From positions 99,462-163,461 of the forward strand of contig JBCBCY010000007.1 of assembly GCA_038530285.1 (NCBI GenBank): a stretch of DNA of 64,000 bases. The letters run 5' to 3'. A program made the position numbers and the translations under genes. Positions 10,501 to 17,238 of this stretch are shown here, piece after piece; position 1 is the first letter of the stretch; each line of letters begins with the position of its first letter. The stretch comes from JASJAR01 sp038530285 (GTDB lineage: Bacteria > Pseudomonadota > Alphaproteobacteria > Rhodobacterales > Rhodobacteraceae). The notes below the pieces were generated by a model. That model was not told the origin of the DNA and did not search any database. It worked only from the letters and a program-made list of their open reading frames with translations.

Positions 10501-10877
10501 AGGCTGCCGAGCCGTTCTTTGAAGATATCCGTGGCAATCTGGACAATTCCGAATTGGGCGAATTGGTCCGTGCGCTTGAAGGCCTTGGGGCGGACGCCCG
10601 GCTTGACATGGTGCACGCCGCCGCCAAGGGCGTCGTCGCCGACACCCTGCGCGTCGCCGCCGATGACATCGATGCGGAAACGCCACTGGCTGAACTTGGC
10701 CTTGATAGCCTTATGACGGTTGAATTGCAGACCGCGCTGGGTGCGGGCTTCGGGGTCGAGGTGTCCGCGATGGAGTTGATGAAGGGTGGCGGAACGCTCG
10801 CTCTGGCCCGCGATGTTCTGGGCAAGATGGCGATTGCCGAGCCAGGTGCAGAGGTTGGCGTGCAAGCGGCGGAATAG
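4596..10877 (+). CDS. Fully reducing single-module type I polyketide synthase (KS-AT-DH-ER-KR-ACP)
   Basis: One polypeptide of about 2093 residues carries a complete reducing module. The ketosynthase has Cys189 in D-T-A-C-S-S-S, His324 in E-A-H-G-T-G-T-P and His362 in A-I-G-H. The acyltransferase has Ser642 in G-H-S-V-G; its specificity motif is I-A-Y-H-S, neither malonyl HAFH nor methylmalonyl YASH. The dehydratase has His941 in H-V-V-D-G-x-x-x-F-P and Asp1098. An enoylreductase (nucleotide-binding A-A-G-G-V-G near 1532), a ketoreductase (G-G-L-T-G-L-G near 1733, Tyr1879) and an ACP (Ser2038 in L-D-S-L) follow. There is no thioesterase, so release needs another protein. This architecture suits iterative synthesis of a saturated or methyl-branched acyl chain. 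I chose the GTG at 4596 because AGAGG lies 7 nt upstream; a TTG at 4590 is in frame but too close. Confidence 0.96.
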   Translation: MNTSIRASANSANNDVAIIGIGCRYPGGVHGTEAFWSFLKAGGDGVCDVPADRWSLTEHYDPRKDLPGKTYVNRGAFLSDWSPFDFDPGFFGISAREAESMDPQQRIMLEMAFEAVEDAGVSLDTMAASQTGVFLGCFTLDNKITQMSPFNRAVIDTHTATSSTMAILSNRISYVFGLEGPSLTIDTACSSSLVALHYAKRSLAAGDCELALVGGVNIMTRPEYMMIMGAGHYLAADGRSKAFDARADGYGRGEGGGMLLLKPLAAAERDGDRIYAVIAGTGVNQDGRTNGMSVPSGAAQKRLIEKVLAEAEVPARDVTYVEAHGTGTPVGDPIECDAIGSVLGHGRETALPVRSLKSAIGHQEAGAGIAGVIKAALTLKHRTVAPQGNLDALNPKIPFADLGIEIARAPQPLTIPDDGAAHAAVNSFGYGGTNAMALLRAAPDDEDTIEGDIPAQFACVLPLSARDPGALRERAGAVAQTLRANPASVNDVLWTASHRRPHLAHRLVARAADATALADKLARFGAGDSVDGIMTERAVASDTGAASPDPVFVFSGMGPQYAGMGAGLMASEPVFADAARQADAIFRDLSGWSILDEMMKHGDASRMADTTIAQPANVVLQIGLTELLRARGITAAAMVGHSVGEIGSGYAAGILSMKDACTVAYHRSQLQSRMAGRGTMLAVALSEEAAAEKIARLGPDVSVAAVNAPDTLTLAGSEASLKRIAQDLDETGVFNRFLSVEIAYHSSDMDPLEDDLRAALAGLDGAPAAVPLVSTVSGGFVTETDRFDADYWWKNVRQPVRFHDAVKTLLDQGHRHFLEVGPHPVLSQAIRATLNGAGHTGAVIATLSRKLDDETALGDAMARLHATGASFDWARLHPQGRQVTLPAYPYQRQRLWKETTKSRDDRLGVSAPDILGEPVEAPGPTWQASVSTVRMPWLDDHVVDGAVVFPGAGYVSAAFALLAEREGRENRLVLDRIKFRRGFVIGAGTCPEMRVSLDETGTELSVHSRETAMSDVWQRHATVRLSTAAPDAPGPIALAGDHADWIDAPEIYAQLAERGLAYGPAFQRLGAVRVDGDRVLAKVTEVPSDDVLDPCVLDACFHALIAASGDGDDQALYVPVSIRQIRLHRSDVPVRWCNARVRRGSDMLHGDLALLSETGEVLVEVSGLQCQKLQDGASGAPDWANWLYETLWRDADRVATPEILPQRVALIGDAPALSEALSARGDTVKAVASLAERAANETFDLVVVVAHDQPGDDAGLALAHLLLHTAQDAVAANPNPRLAVILPPGAAESPRGAAAIGVVRVLGTEHPELSPIAVDLSAMPDVPASWDCAMPELLGELAEREVRWTPTGREVVRVRRKTFDPRDGLETQTRRIADAPMSLAFDQIGNLESLVWEDAHVPPPGPGEVQLRAEAAAINFKDVLKVLGLLERDAIENTYHGETLGMETAATVVALGQGVTSLAVGDRIVAQPKGGFRSLFNQKLDGFFFKPQIDGLTHAQSASLLVVYVTAHYGLTGPGCLVAGERVLIHGAAGGVGQAAVKVAKMIGAEIYATAGTQAKRDMLLKQGCKAVYDSRTLDFAEAIRRDTGGKAVDVVLNSLAGEAAVASLELLSPHGRFIEIGKRDFQTDRAMRLAPFNSGLSYTALDLDRRMAERPDQYKKMLGDLWAVLETRQVDLDEPMTVPASEIVDGFRLLSQSQNVGKVVVTFDQDAEVPVRAQPKTAAQILRDDATYVVTGGLTGLGLLTGQMLGELGAGHIILCGRRGIDTKGAPEAIAALRAKGYSVEAHALDVTDAAGVDALVADIAASHFPLRGVIHGAGVLDDGLITGQTEDRMSRVMAPKAIGAWNWHMATRDLPLDLFVIYSSVSAIVGNAGQSGYAAANCFADALAHQRHRQGLPALSINWGPVAELGMAAQNPAVVDYFDSLGLYSMAPEAFRRVFEAVLPLKTPQIIVGDLDWAKWASAAPGKAAEPFFEDIRGNLDNSELGELVRALEGLGADARLDMVHAAAKGVVADTLRVAADDIDAETPLAELGLDSLMTVELQTALGAGFGVEVSAMELMKGGGTLALARDVLGKMAIAEPGAEVGVQAAE

Positions 10878-10912
10878 GGTCAGTCAACAGGTGGTGCGGG
10901 CTTACGACGGGC

Positions 10913-11932
10913 CTACTGCGGTCCGAGCAACGTGCGCAAAAGCTCAATCTGGGACGACACGCCCATCTTGCTGAAGACATTCGACAGATAGGTCCGCACG
11001 CTGCGCTCGCTCAGCCCGAGGGTTCGGGCCGCCGTCGGGATATCGGCGCCGGCCAAAAATGCGTCGACCACCGTGGCCTCGCGCTTGGTCAGATTGTGGA
11101 TCGCGCGCAGCTCGTCCTGGGTCCATTCCAGACGTTGCGCTGTTTCCAGATGCACCCAGACCACATTGCGAATGCCGTCCGGCGGTCCCGGCGAGACGGT
11201 AACAACCACCGGCACACCATGCCCATTGGGGCAGATTATGCGCTGGGACCGCCCGGTTTCACCGACCGTGGTCAAAGCCTTTTCGAACGCGGGCACCATG
11301 TCGGGCATGAAGGGTCGAATGGGTCCGCCGCGATAAGATTGCCGCAGCGCGCCCTGTGTCACCCGCGAGACGCTGAAATCCGACTGGCCCACAAGGCAGC
11401 CCGCCGGATCGACCAGAAAAGCGTTCCGGTCCGGCGCGCAGGACCCCATGTATAGATCAAGCGCGCGCGCCACATGAAACGCCATGGTTTCGGCGCGTTG
11501 CAAGCTCAGCTCGGTCATCCCGTCGCGTTGGCCCAGCCCGAACGACACCATGCCGTGACGCCCGGGCAGGAGAATGGTCGAGATATAGGGCGTGTCATAA
11601 GGCTCGATCATTTCCTGATAAAGCTGACTTTCCAGATAGGCGTCCATGTCCACAAACCGTTCGACCATGGTCAGCTTACCAATGGGCAGCCGGTGGGCTC
11701 CGGCGATCATGGGGTTGTCTTGCGGGGTCAGGAAATCGGTCTTCAGGCGTTCGCCGACCACCTCAGGCGTCATTGAATAGGCCATCTGGCGGCGGGCGCC
11801 GCTGGCGCTGGTAAAGCTGCAATGCAGACCAACACAGCCGGCGATATTATGCGCCATGACATCGGTGGCCCGGTCAAAGCGGCCCGTCTCGGCGATGCCC
11901 AATATGGACTCTATAAGGTCGAAATCCGACAT
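10913..11932 (-). CDS. LuxR-family transcriptional regulator
   Basis: The 339-residue protein ends in a LuxR-type helix-turn-helix (about residues 275-335). It shows L-T-K-R-E-A-T-V-V-D, then L-G-L-S-E-R-S-V-R-T-Y-L-S-N-V-F-S-K-M-G-V-S-S, the family signature. The N-terminal 270 residues resemble no sensor domain I can name; they are not an obvious autoinducer-binding domain. The gene is convergent with the polyketide synthase (35 bp between stops) and divergent from the methyltransferase. Local control of one or both is a reasonable guess, but no operator is visible. Confidence 0.88.
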   Translation of the reverse strand: MSDFDLIESILGIAETGRFDRATDVMAHNIAGCVGLHCSFTSASGARRQMAYSMTPEVVGERLKTDFLTPQDNPMIAGAHRLPIGKLTMVERFVDMDAYLESQLYQEMIEPYDTPYISTILLPGRHGMVSFGLGQRDGMTELSLQRAETMAFHVARALDLYMGSCAPDRNAFLVDPAGCLVGQSDFSVSRVTQGALRQSYRGGPIRPFMPDMVPAFEKALTTVGETGRSQRIICPNGHGVPVVVTVSPGPPDGIRNVVWVHLETAQRLEWTQDELRAIHNLTKREATVVDAFLAGADIPTAARTLGLSERSVRTYLSNVFSKMGVSSQIELLRTLLGPQ

Positions 11933-12104
11933 TCCGCTACGTTAACGCAATCGGAGTGCGAAACTATCGCTATTTGTCCATGTTTCCGGGGGGTGGTCCC
12001 AAGGGAGGTGTTTGAAACTTTACGGCCAACGACGGCGCGACCTTTGGGTGATTGAATTGCGAGCCGCAGACCCATCGGCTAGGCAGGTCGAAAAGGAAAC
12101 CGCG

Positions 12105-12974
12105 ATGTTCGCCAAACAGCGTCCCATTCCCTTTGAACCCCTTGAAGAGGCTGCCAAATTGGCCTGGGACAAGGCGCCAGATCTCTGTGGGCCGGGGTGC
12201 ATGGCCTATCACCGGACGTGGAGTCTGACGCGTCTGTTGTCGGCGGGTGGGGTGGCCCCGGCAGGCGCTGGGTTTTATGCCAACGGACTTACCGACGCGC
12301 GCGCGCTGGACGCGCCACGGGTGCTGATCTCAGGCGGGGCCGACACCGGCCTTATGGCGCTGGCGGTGCAATCCATGGGGGACGCGGCCGCCCGGACCGA
12401 GTTTGTCTTCGCCGATATCTGTGCCACCCCGGGGGCGCAGAACACCATGATGGCCGCGCAGTTGGGCCTGAAGCTGACAACGATCCAGACTGATATTCTG
12501 GCCCTTGATATTGCGCCCGTGGATGCGATCCTCAGCCATTCGTTCGTCAGTTTTCTGCCGCGTGAGAAACGCAAGGACCTGGTTGCAGTTTGGGCCGATC
12601 ACCTGCGGCCCGGTGGTGTTGCGCTGGTGACGAGCTCGGTGGCTGCCAAAGACGGGCAAGCGCGCAAACCAAAGGACCCTGCGCGGCTGGACGCGCGCGC
12701 CCAGCGTCTTGGTAAATTGGCAACCGAGTGGGGGATGGCTGCACGCGATGTCGCGGTGTTTGAAGCGCTGTTGCGCGAGGATCCGATGCCGCGCAGTCTT
12801 GAAGGCCATTGGACCGAAGCGCAATTCCGTGCCGCCTTTGATGCTGCGGGGCTGGCGCTGGACCTGGTCGCCTTTGATGCCGCCAAGACGACGGCCGGTC
12901 CCCTCAATGCGCTGCCCCAAAAAGACAGGAACACGCGTGTGGGCTTTCAGGCGCGCAAGCTAGCCACCCCATAG
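12105..12974 (+). CDS. Class I SAM-dependent methyltransferase-like protein
   Basis: The 289-residue protein has a Rossmann-type layout. A glycine-rich first strand (V-L-I-S-G-G-A-D-T-G) is followed by an acidic end of strand two (F-V-F-A-D-I-C-A-T-P) and then D-A-I-L-S-H-S-F-V. The late motif L-R-P-G-G-V-A-L-V-T-S is typical of post-motif III in class I methyltransferases. The substrate cannot be read from the sequence. A longer frame opens at 12012, but the ATG at 12105 is preceded by AAGGA at a 7 nt spacing and begins the conserved-looking protein. Its 3' end overlaps the convergent TctA gene by 15 bases. The gene is divergent from the LuxR regulator and near the polyketide synthase, so it might modify that product. 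Confidence 0.75.
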   Translation: MFAKQRPIPFEPLEEAAKLAWDKAPDLCGPGCMAYHRTWSLTRLLSAGGVAPAGAGFYANGLTDARALDAPRVLISGGADTGLMALAVQSMGDAAARTEFVFADICATPGAQNTMMAAQLGLKLTTIQTDILALDIAPVDAILSHSFVSFLPREKRKDLVAVWADHLRPGGVALVTSSVAAKDGQARKPKDPARLDARAQRLGKLATEWGMAARDVAVFEALLREDPMPRSLEGHWTEAQFRAAFDAAGLALDLVAFDAAKTTAGPLNALPQKDRNTRVGFQARKLATP

Positions 12975-14903
12975 GCGCGCGATCATAGGGTCGGGCAGCA
13001 AAAGATTTGCAAACTGTGTGACGTACAGATAGCTCGCTGCGCCCGTGGCCAGGGCGGCCAGACCGGCGCGCAGGAGCACACGTCTTGACGGCGCGCCCAT
13101 CGCAACCTGCCAGGCAAAGACCGTGACCGCGAAACCCGCAGGCAGTCCCAGAAGGATCACCGCCACCGGCAGGCCTGCCAGCGCCGAAAGCGGGACACGG
13201 TGCGAAGCGGGCACCGCGATGCCCAATGCCGCCCCATGAGCGCGCCATGAGATCGCCGCGATGGCAAGTACGGTCGCCAATGCGCCACCGACCACAACGA
13301 ACGAGATCGCCGAATAGGGCCGCGCGGAAAAGAGTGCGACCGCAAGCAAAACCGCCAGCCCGATCGCAAGGACCAGCGCGATAGGCAGATCCTCTGGCGT
13401 GGTGTAATCCTGTTTCTTGCGCACCCTCCGGCGCGTCATCCACCAAAGCGACACCAGGGTCAGGGCCATCAGCACCAGCGAGGCTGGCCGTTCTAACGGC
13501 GAGATGCGCCCAAGCTCGATCAGCCGAATGGACAACGACAGGTTGGATTCCAGAAACGCCCCCAAGACCAGGGCGATCACGAAAGGCACGCGCGGCCAGT
13601 CATTGCGGCGTAGAAAGTAAGCTCCGATCCCGAACAGGACCGCCACCAACAGGTCCGACAATTGCCCCTGAAGCTGAACAATGGCCACTGCGCTGATCAA
13701 CAAAGCGGGCAGGACAATCAGATCGATCCTGAGGTCTTTGAGACGCGCTAGGTAGGGCGCCAGCCCCACCCCGATGATCGACGTCAGCACGTTCGAAAAC
13801 AACAGCGCGAAAATCAGGATGTAACTCAGGTGCAACTGCTCTGTCAGCAGGTTCACCCCTGGCACAATCCCGTGAATTGAAAAGACCAACAGCAGGATCA
13901 CGCCGCTTTCACTGCCTGGGATGCCGAAGGAAATCACCGGTAAAAGCGACCCGCCGTCTTTGGAATCAATGGCCGATTCCGGTGCGATCAGCCCGCGAAT
14001 ATCACCCTTGCCGAAGGTTGCATTGGGGTCCTTTGTGGTCGACACGGCCTGCCCGTAGGCCACAAAGCCCGCCACCGTGCCCCCGACGCCGGGGATAATG
14101 CCCACGACCGTGCCGATAATGGCCGACCGCAAGCTTAGGGCCCAGTGGCGGAACACCGCGACAATGCCCCGCCAGGTGCTGTCATCGGCGGCGCGTTTGG
14201 ACAGGGTCGGGGTTTGTAGATCGTAGCGGCGCGCCCAGCCGATCAGTTCTGAAAAGGTGAAAATTCCCAGCATCAGCGACACCAGCGGCAGGCCCTGAAA
14301 CAGCACGAAACTGCCGAAGGTCCAGCGTGGATCGCCTGAGATTGGATCGCTGCCAATCATGCCCACCAGAAAGCCCAAAAGGCACATCGCCAGCCCTTTG
14401 ATGGGCGACACATTCGGCACCGCCACCAGTGTCGTCAGCCCCCAGATGCCCAAAAGCAGCATCTCAAACGCGCCGAAGGCCAAAAGGAACGGACGGATGT
14501 AGGGCAGGATCGTCAACAGCACGATCACACCGAAGAGCGATCCCAGCGCCGAGGCCGTGGCCGCGCAGGCAATGGCTGTTTGGGGATAGCCGCGTTCGCC
14601 CAAGGGGTAGCCGTCCAACAGGGCGGCCGAACTTGGTGTCGAGCCGGGGATGTTGAACAAGATCGCCGTGATCGAGCCCATGAAGGTCGCCCCACCCGTC
14701 AGCGCACCAAACAGCAGCATCACCGATACCGGGTCCCAGGTCAGTGTGGCCACCAGAACGATGCCGATCAGGCTCGATGACCCAATGCCCGGCAGGAACG
14801 ATGTGGTCATCGCAATCAGGGTGCCCGCGATGGGGATCAAGATGCCGGGAAAAGAAAAGACCGCGCTCAAGCCTTCGACTGCAGCGGCGCCGAAAGAGGT
14901 CAC
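12960..14903 (-). CDS. Tripartite tricarboxylate transporter permease, TctA fused to a TctB-like domain
   Basis: The first 500 or so residues are a TctA large permease with many membrane helices and the family signatures L-P-G-I-G, G-A-L-T-G-G-A-T-F-M-G-S-I-T-A-I-L-F-N-I-P-G and G-I-P-G-S-E-S-G. TctA proteins are normally about 500 residues. This one is 647, and the extra C-terminal 140 residues hold about four more hydrophobic helices, the size and pattern of the small subunit TctB. No separate tctB gene lies nearby, which supports a natural fusion. The partner binding proteins lie immediately upstream in the same operon. The transporter would drive sodium- or proton-coupled uptake of a carboxylate. 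Confidence 0.9.
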   Translation of the reverse strand: MTSFGAAAVEGLSAVFSFPGILIPIAGTLIAMTTSFLPGIGSSSLIGIVLVATLTWDPVSVMLLFGALTGGATFMGSITAILFNIPGSTPSSAALLDGYPLGERGYPQTAIACAATASALGSLFGVIVLLTILPYIRPFLLAFGAFEMLLLGIWGLTTLVAVPNVSPIKGLAMCLLGFLVGMIGSDPISGDPRWTFGSFVLFQGLPLVSLMLGIFTFSELIGWARRYDLQTPTLSKRAADDSTWRGIVAVFRHWALSLRSAIIGTVVGIIPGVGGTVAGFVAYGQAVSTTKDPNATFGKGDIRGLIAPESAIDSKDGGSLLPVISFGIPGSESGVILLLVFSIHGIVPGVNLLTEQLHLSYILIFALLFSNVLTSIIGVGLAPYLARLKDLRIDLIVLPALLISAVAIVQLQGQLSDLLVAVLFGIGAYFLRRNDWPRVPFVIALVLGAFLESNLSLSIRLIELGRISPLERPASLVLMALTLVSLWWMTRRRVRKKQDYTTPEDLPIALVLAIGLAVLLAVALFSARPYSAISFVVVGGALATVLAIAAISWRAHGAALGIAVPASHRVPLSALAGLPVAVILLGLPAGFAVTVFAWQVAMGAPSRRVLLRAGLAALATGAASYLYVTQFANLLLPDPMIARLWGG

Positions 14904-14948
14904 GCGGCGGGCCCCAGAACCAGCCCTTTGGGGCTATTCAAACGCGGG

Positions 14949-15947
14949 TTATTCAAATTCGGGCCGGATCGCTTTCAGCACGCTTTGACTGGCTTGGGTC
15001 GCACGCACAAAGTCGGTGTAGCGCGCCTTGCTTTCTTCGTGGGAGCTGACTTCAACCGGGCGTTTGACGGCTTCAGCGGCGGTGCGGAACGCCTCGCTGT
15101 TGGCAACCTCGTCCAACGTATCGACGATGCAGGCCAGATCATCGCCGGTGATTGCATGGCTCACGAAAAGCGTGCGCATCGACAGCGACAGTCCGGCGAC
15201 AATATCGGCGTAGAATTGGCGCTGGGTGCGCTCTTCTTCGGTTGCGCCGTCCAAGCGTGCGGCGAAAATCTCGCCAAAGGCCGGGGCATCGGTGCCGGGC
15301 ACAGGGGACGTGGTCAATGTCATGGCAAGCTTCAGGTCGCCACCTTCTTCGGCCCGTTGCGCTGATCCTGTAGAGCGCGCGTCAAGATCAATCTCATCGC
15401 GCAGAATGGCTGCGTTCACCGCCGACGACCCGTCATAACCGGTGACGATCGACATCTCGACATCAAGTGCTTTGGCCACAAGCCCAAGGTTCGGCAGAGC
15501 CTGCACAAGCGTGTCGCCACCGGCGATAATCCCTTTGTCCCAAAGCGCATCAAGCTCGGTATCGGCGGCCGTCACCCAGGCGGTGACGTCAGAATAAAGG
15601 CTGACCACAGGGGTCACGGACATCGGGTCGAAGTCCGGGATTTCCACCGGCACGCCGATGCTGGACATCCCGATCACCCGGTCTTCGGCACTGGCCTCGA
15701 CGATCCGGGCCATGGCCACCGCGCCATTGGCGGCGGTCAGGTTGTTGACGACCATGGTGGCACCGGTTGCCTCTTCAAACGCGGGGGCGAAGGCGCGCGC
15801 GTAAGCGTCAAAGCCGCCGCCCGCACTATGGGGCACCAGCAAGGTGAACCTTTGATCTGCAAAGTAGTCTTCACAAGCCTGCGTCTGTGCAACACCAGCA
15901 CAGAGTACTCCGGCGCCAAACAGCGCGCGGCGGAAACCGGTTTTCAT
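14949..15947 (-). CDS. Tripartite tricarboxylate transporter substrate-binding protein (Bug/TctC family), copy 1
   Basis: The 332-residue protein has a signal peptide (cleavage near A-Q-T-Q-A, residue 24). The mature Bug fold begins Y-F-A-D-Q-R-F-T-L-L-V-P and continues G-G-G-F-D-A-Y-A-R, the conserved loop that contacts substrate carboxylate. An I-V-T-G-Y-D-G-S-S motif lies in the middle. It would capture a carboxylate in the periplasm and deliver it to the TctA-TctB permease encoded 45 bp downstream. It is clearly paralogous to the next gene upstream. Confidence 0.88.
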   Translation of the reverse strand: MKTGFRRALFGAGVLCAGVAQTQACEDYFADQRFTLLVPHSAGGGFDAYARAFAPAFEEATGATMVVNNLTAANGAVAMARIVEASAEDRVIGMSSIGVPVEIPDFDPMSVTPVVSLYSDVTAWVTAADTELDALWDKGIIAGGDTLVQALPNLGLVAKALDVEMSIVTGYDGSSAVNAAILRDEIDLDARSTGSAQRAEEGGDLKLAMTLTTSPVPGTDAPAFGEIFAARLDGATEEERTQRQFYADIVAGLSLSMRTLFVSHAITGDDLACIVDTLDEVANSEAFRTAAEAVKRPVEVSSHEESKARYTDFVRATQASQSVLKAIRPEFE

Positions 15948-16035
15948 CTGAGTGCCACCCCATTTAAATGTCGAAGACAGTCAAAGCGGTGAAGCCGGGG
16001 CGTGTAAAGACCAAAAACCCGTGCTGGGCCCCGGT

Positions 16036-17040
16036 CTATTTCAGTGTGTCGCGCAGCGCTTCAATCAGGGGCTCGCTTTCTTCAAAGGCCGCCGATGTCG
16101 CCTGAAAGAACGCCACTGCGTCATGTTGCGCGATGGATGTTACGGGTCGGCCGATGGCGGCGGCGGCTTCCAAATAGGCAGCACTTGCTACGGCGTCGGA
16201 AACGCCTTCGACAAGGCAGGCCAGTGCTTCAGGTGCCAGTTGGGAACTTGCCCAGAATGCCCGCAAGTTTTGGGTTAGTTTAGGCGCAAGAGCGGCAAAT
16301 TTCATCCGCTCGGCACGCTCTTCAGGGCTTAACCCCACAGCCCGCGCCGCTGCCAGATTGCCCAAGGCAGGGACACCTAGTCCGTCGACGGGCTCGTCCG
16401 TCAGCGTCAAAAGGATGTCGAATTCACCTGTTGCTTTGGCCTTTAGGGCTGAGGATGCTGTGCGCCCGGCGAGATCGACTTCGCCCCGAAGAATTGCAGC
16501 ACTGCTTTCAGCTGACCCATCGTAGCCAGAGACCAGTGAAACGTCTGCGCCCAATGCCATGGCTGCGAAGGCTGTATCGGTGACGCCGGTGTAAAAACTG
16601 CTGCCGCCGGACACGATGCCCGTTTCCAATAGGTCTTCAAGATTTGTCCCCGCGGCCGCGATCCAAACCTCATATTCAAGCTGAACACCTGCCAAGGGAA
16701 CCAAGCCCGGGCTGTCAGGGACTTCGGTGTGGTAGGCGTTTGCGCGGCTTGAGGAGAAAAAGCCAAACACGCGATCATCCGCGTGCGCGTTTGCCACCCG
16801 GCCCGCGCCAATGATCCCGCCACCACCGGTGATGTTGGCGACCTGGACGTTCGCGGCCGTGATGTCTTCAAAAACCGGCGCAAAGGCGCGGGCATACGCG
16901 TCATAGCCGCCGCCGGCGCCAAACGGCACAACGAGCGTGAAGCGTTGATCCTTGAAGTATGCGTTGCAGTCTGCCCGCGCCACACCTGGACCCATCGCGA
17001 CCAAGGCAAGGGCGCCAAGCACCATTCCAATGCATCTCAT
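16036..17040 (-). CDS. Tripartite tricarboxylate transporter substrate-binding protein (Bug/TctC family), copy 2
   Basis: The product is about 334 residues with a signal peptide ending near G-V-A-R-A. The mature start Y-F-K-D-Q-R-F-T-L-V-V-P and the loop G-G-G-Y-D-A-Y-A-R-A-F-A-P match copy 1 almost residue for residue. The later S-G-Y-D-G-S-A-E-S-S-A-A-I-L-R-G also aligns. The two arose by duplication. I chose the ATG at 17040 because the signal peptide starts there and a GGAAGG purine run lies just upstream; the longer open frame to 17214 adds an implausible N-terminus. It is the first gene of this three-gene operon. Confidence 0.87.
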   Translation of the reverse strand: MRCIGMVLGALALVAMGPGVARADCNAYFKDQRFTLVVPFGAGGGYDAYARAFAPVFEDITAANVQVANITGGGGIIGAGRVANAHADDRVFGFFSSSRANAYHTEVPDSPGLVPLAGVQLEYEVWIAAAGTNLEDLLETGIVSGGSSFYTGVTDTAFAAMALGADVSLVSGYDGSAESSAAILRGEVDLAGRTASSALKAKATGEFDILLTLTDEPVDGLGVPALGNLAAARAVGLSPEERAERMKFAALAPKLTQNLRAFWASSQLAPEALACLVEGVSDAVASAAYLEAAAAIGRPVTSIAQHDAVAFFQATSAAFEESEPLIEALRDTLK

Positions 17041-17238
17041 CTTGTCGTGCCCCCCTTCCTTATCGCGCGCGCGCGACCGATCGGTACGCAACATCGCCTG
17101 TTGGTCGCCCGGCGCCAGCCGCGGCGCCAAGGTTGATCCCGGGGGCTGCGACGCGCTAGGGCTCTGACCACTCGACACGTGGACCCGCGAAATGACAAGA
17201 GCTTTGATGCCCAAACTCGACCTTAGCGGCGCTGCACG

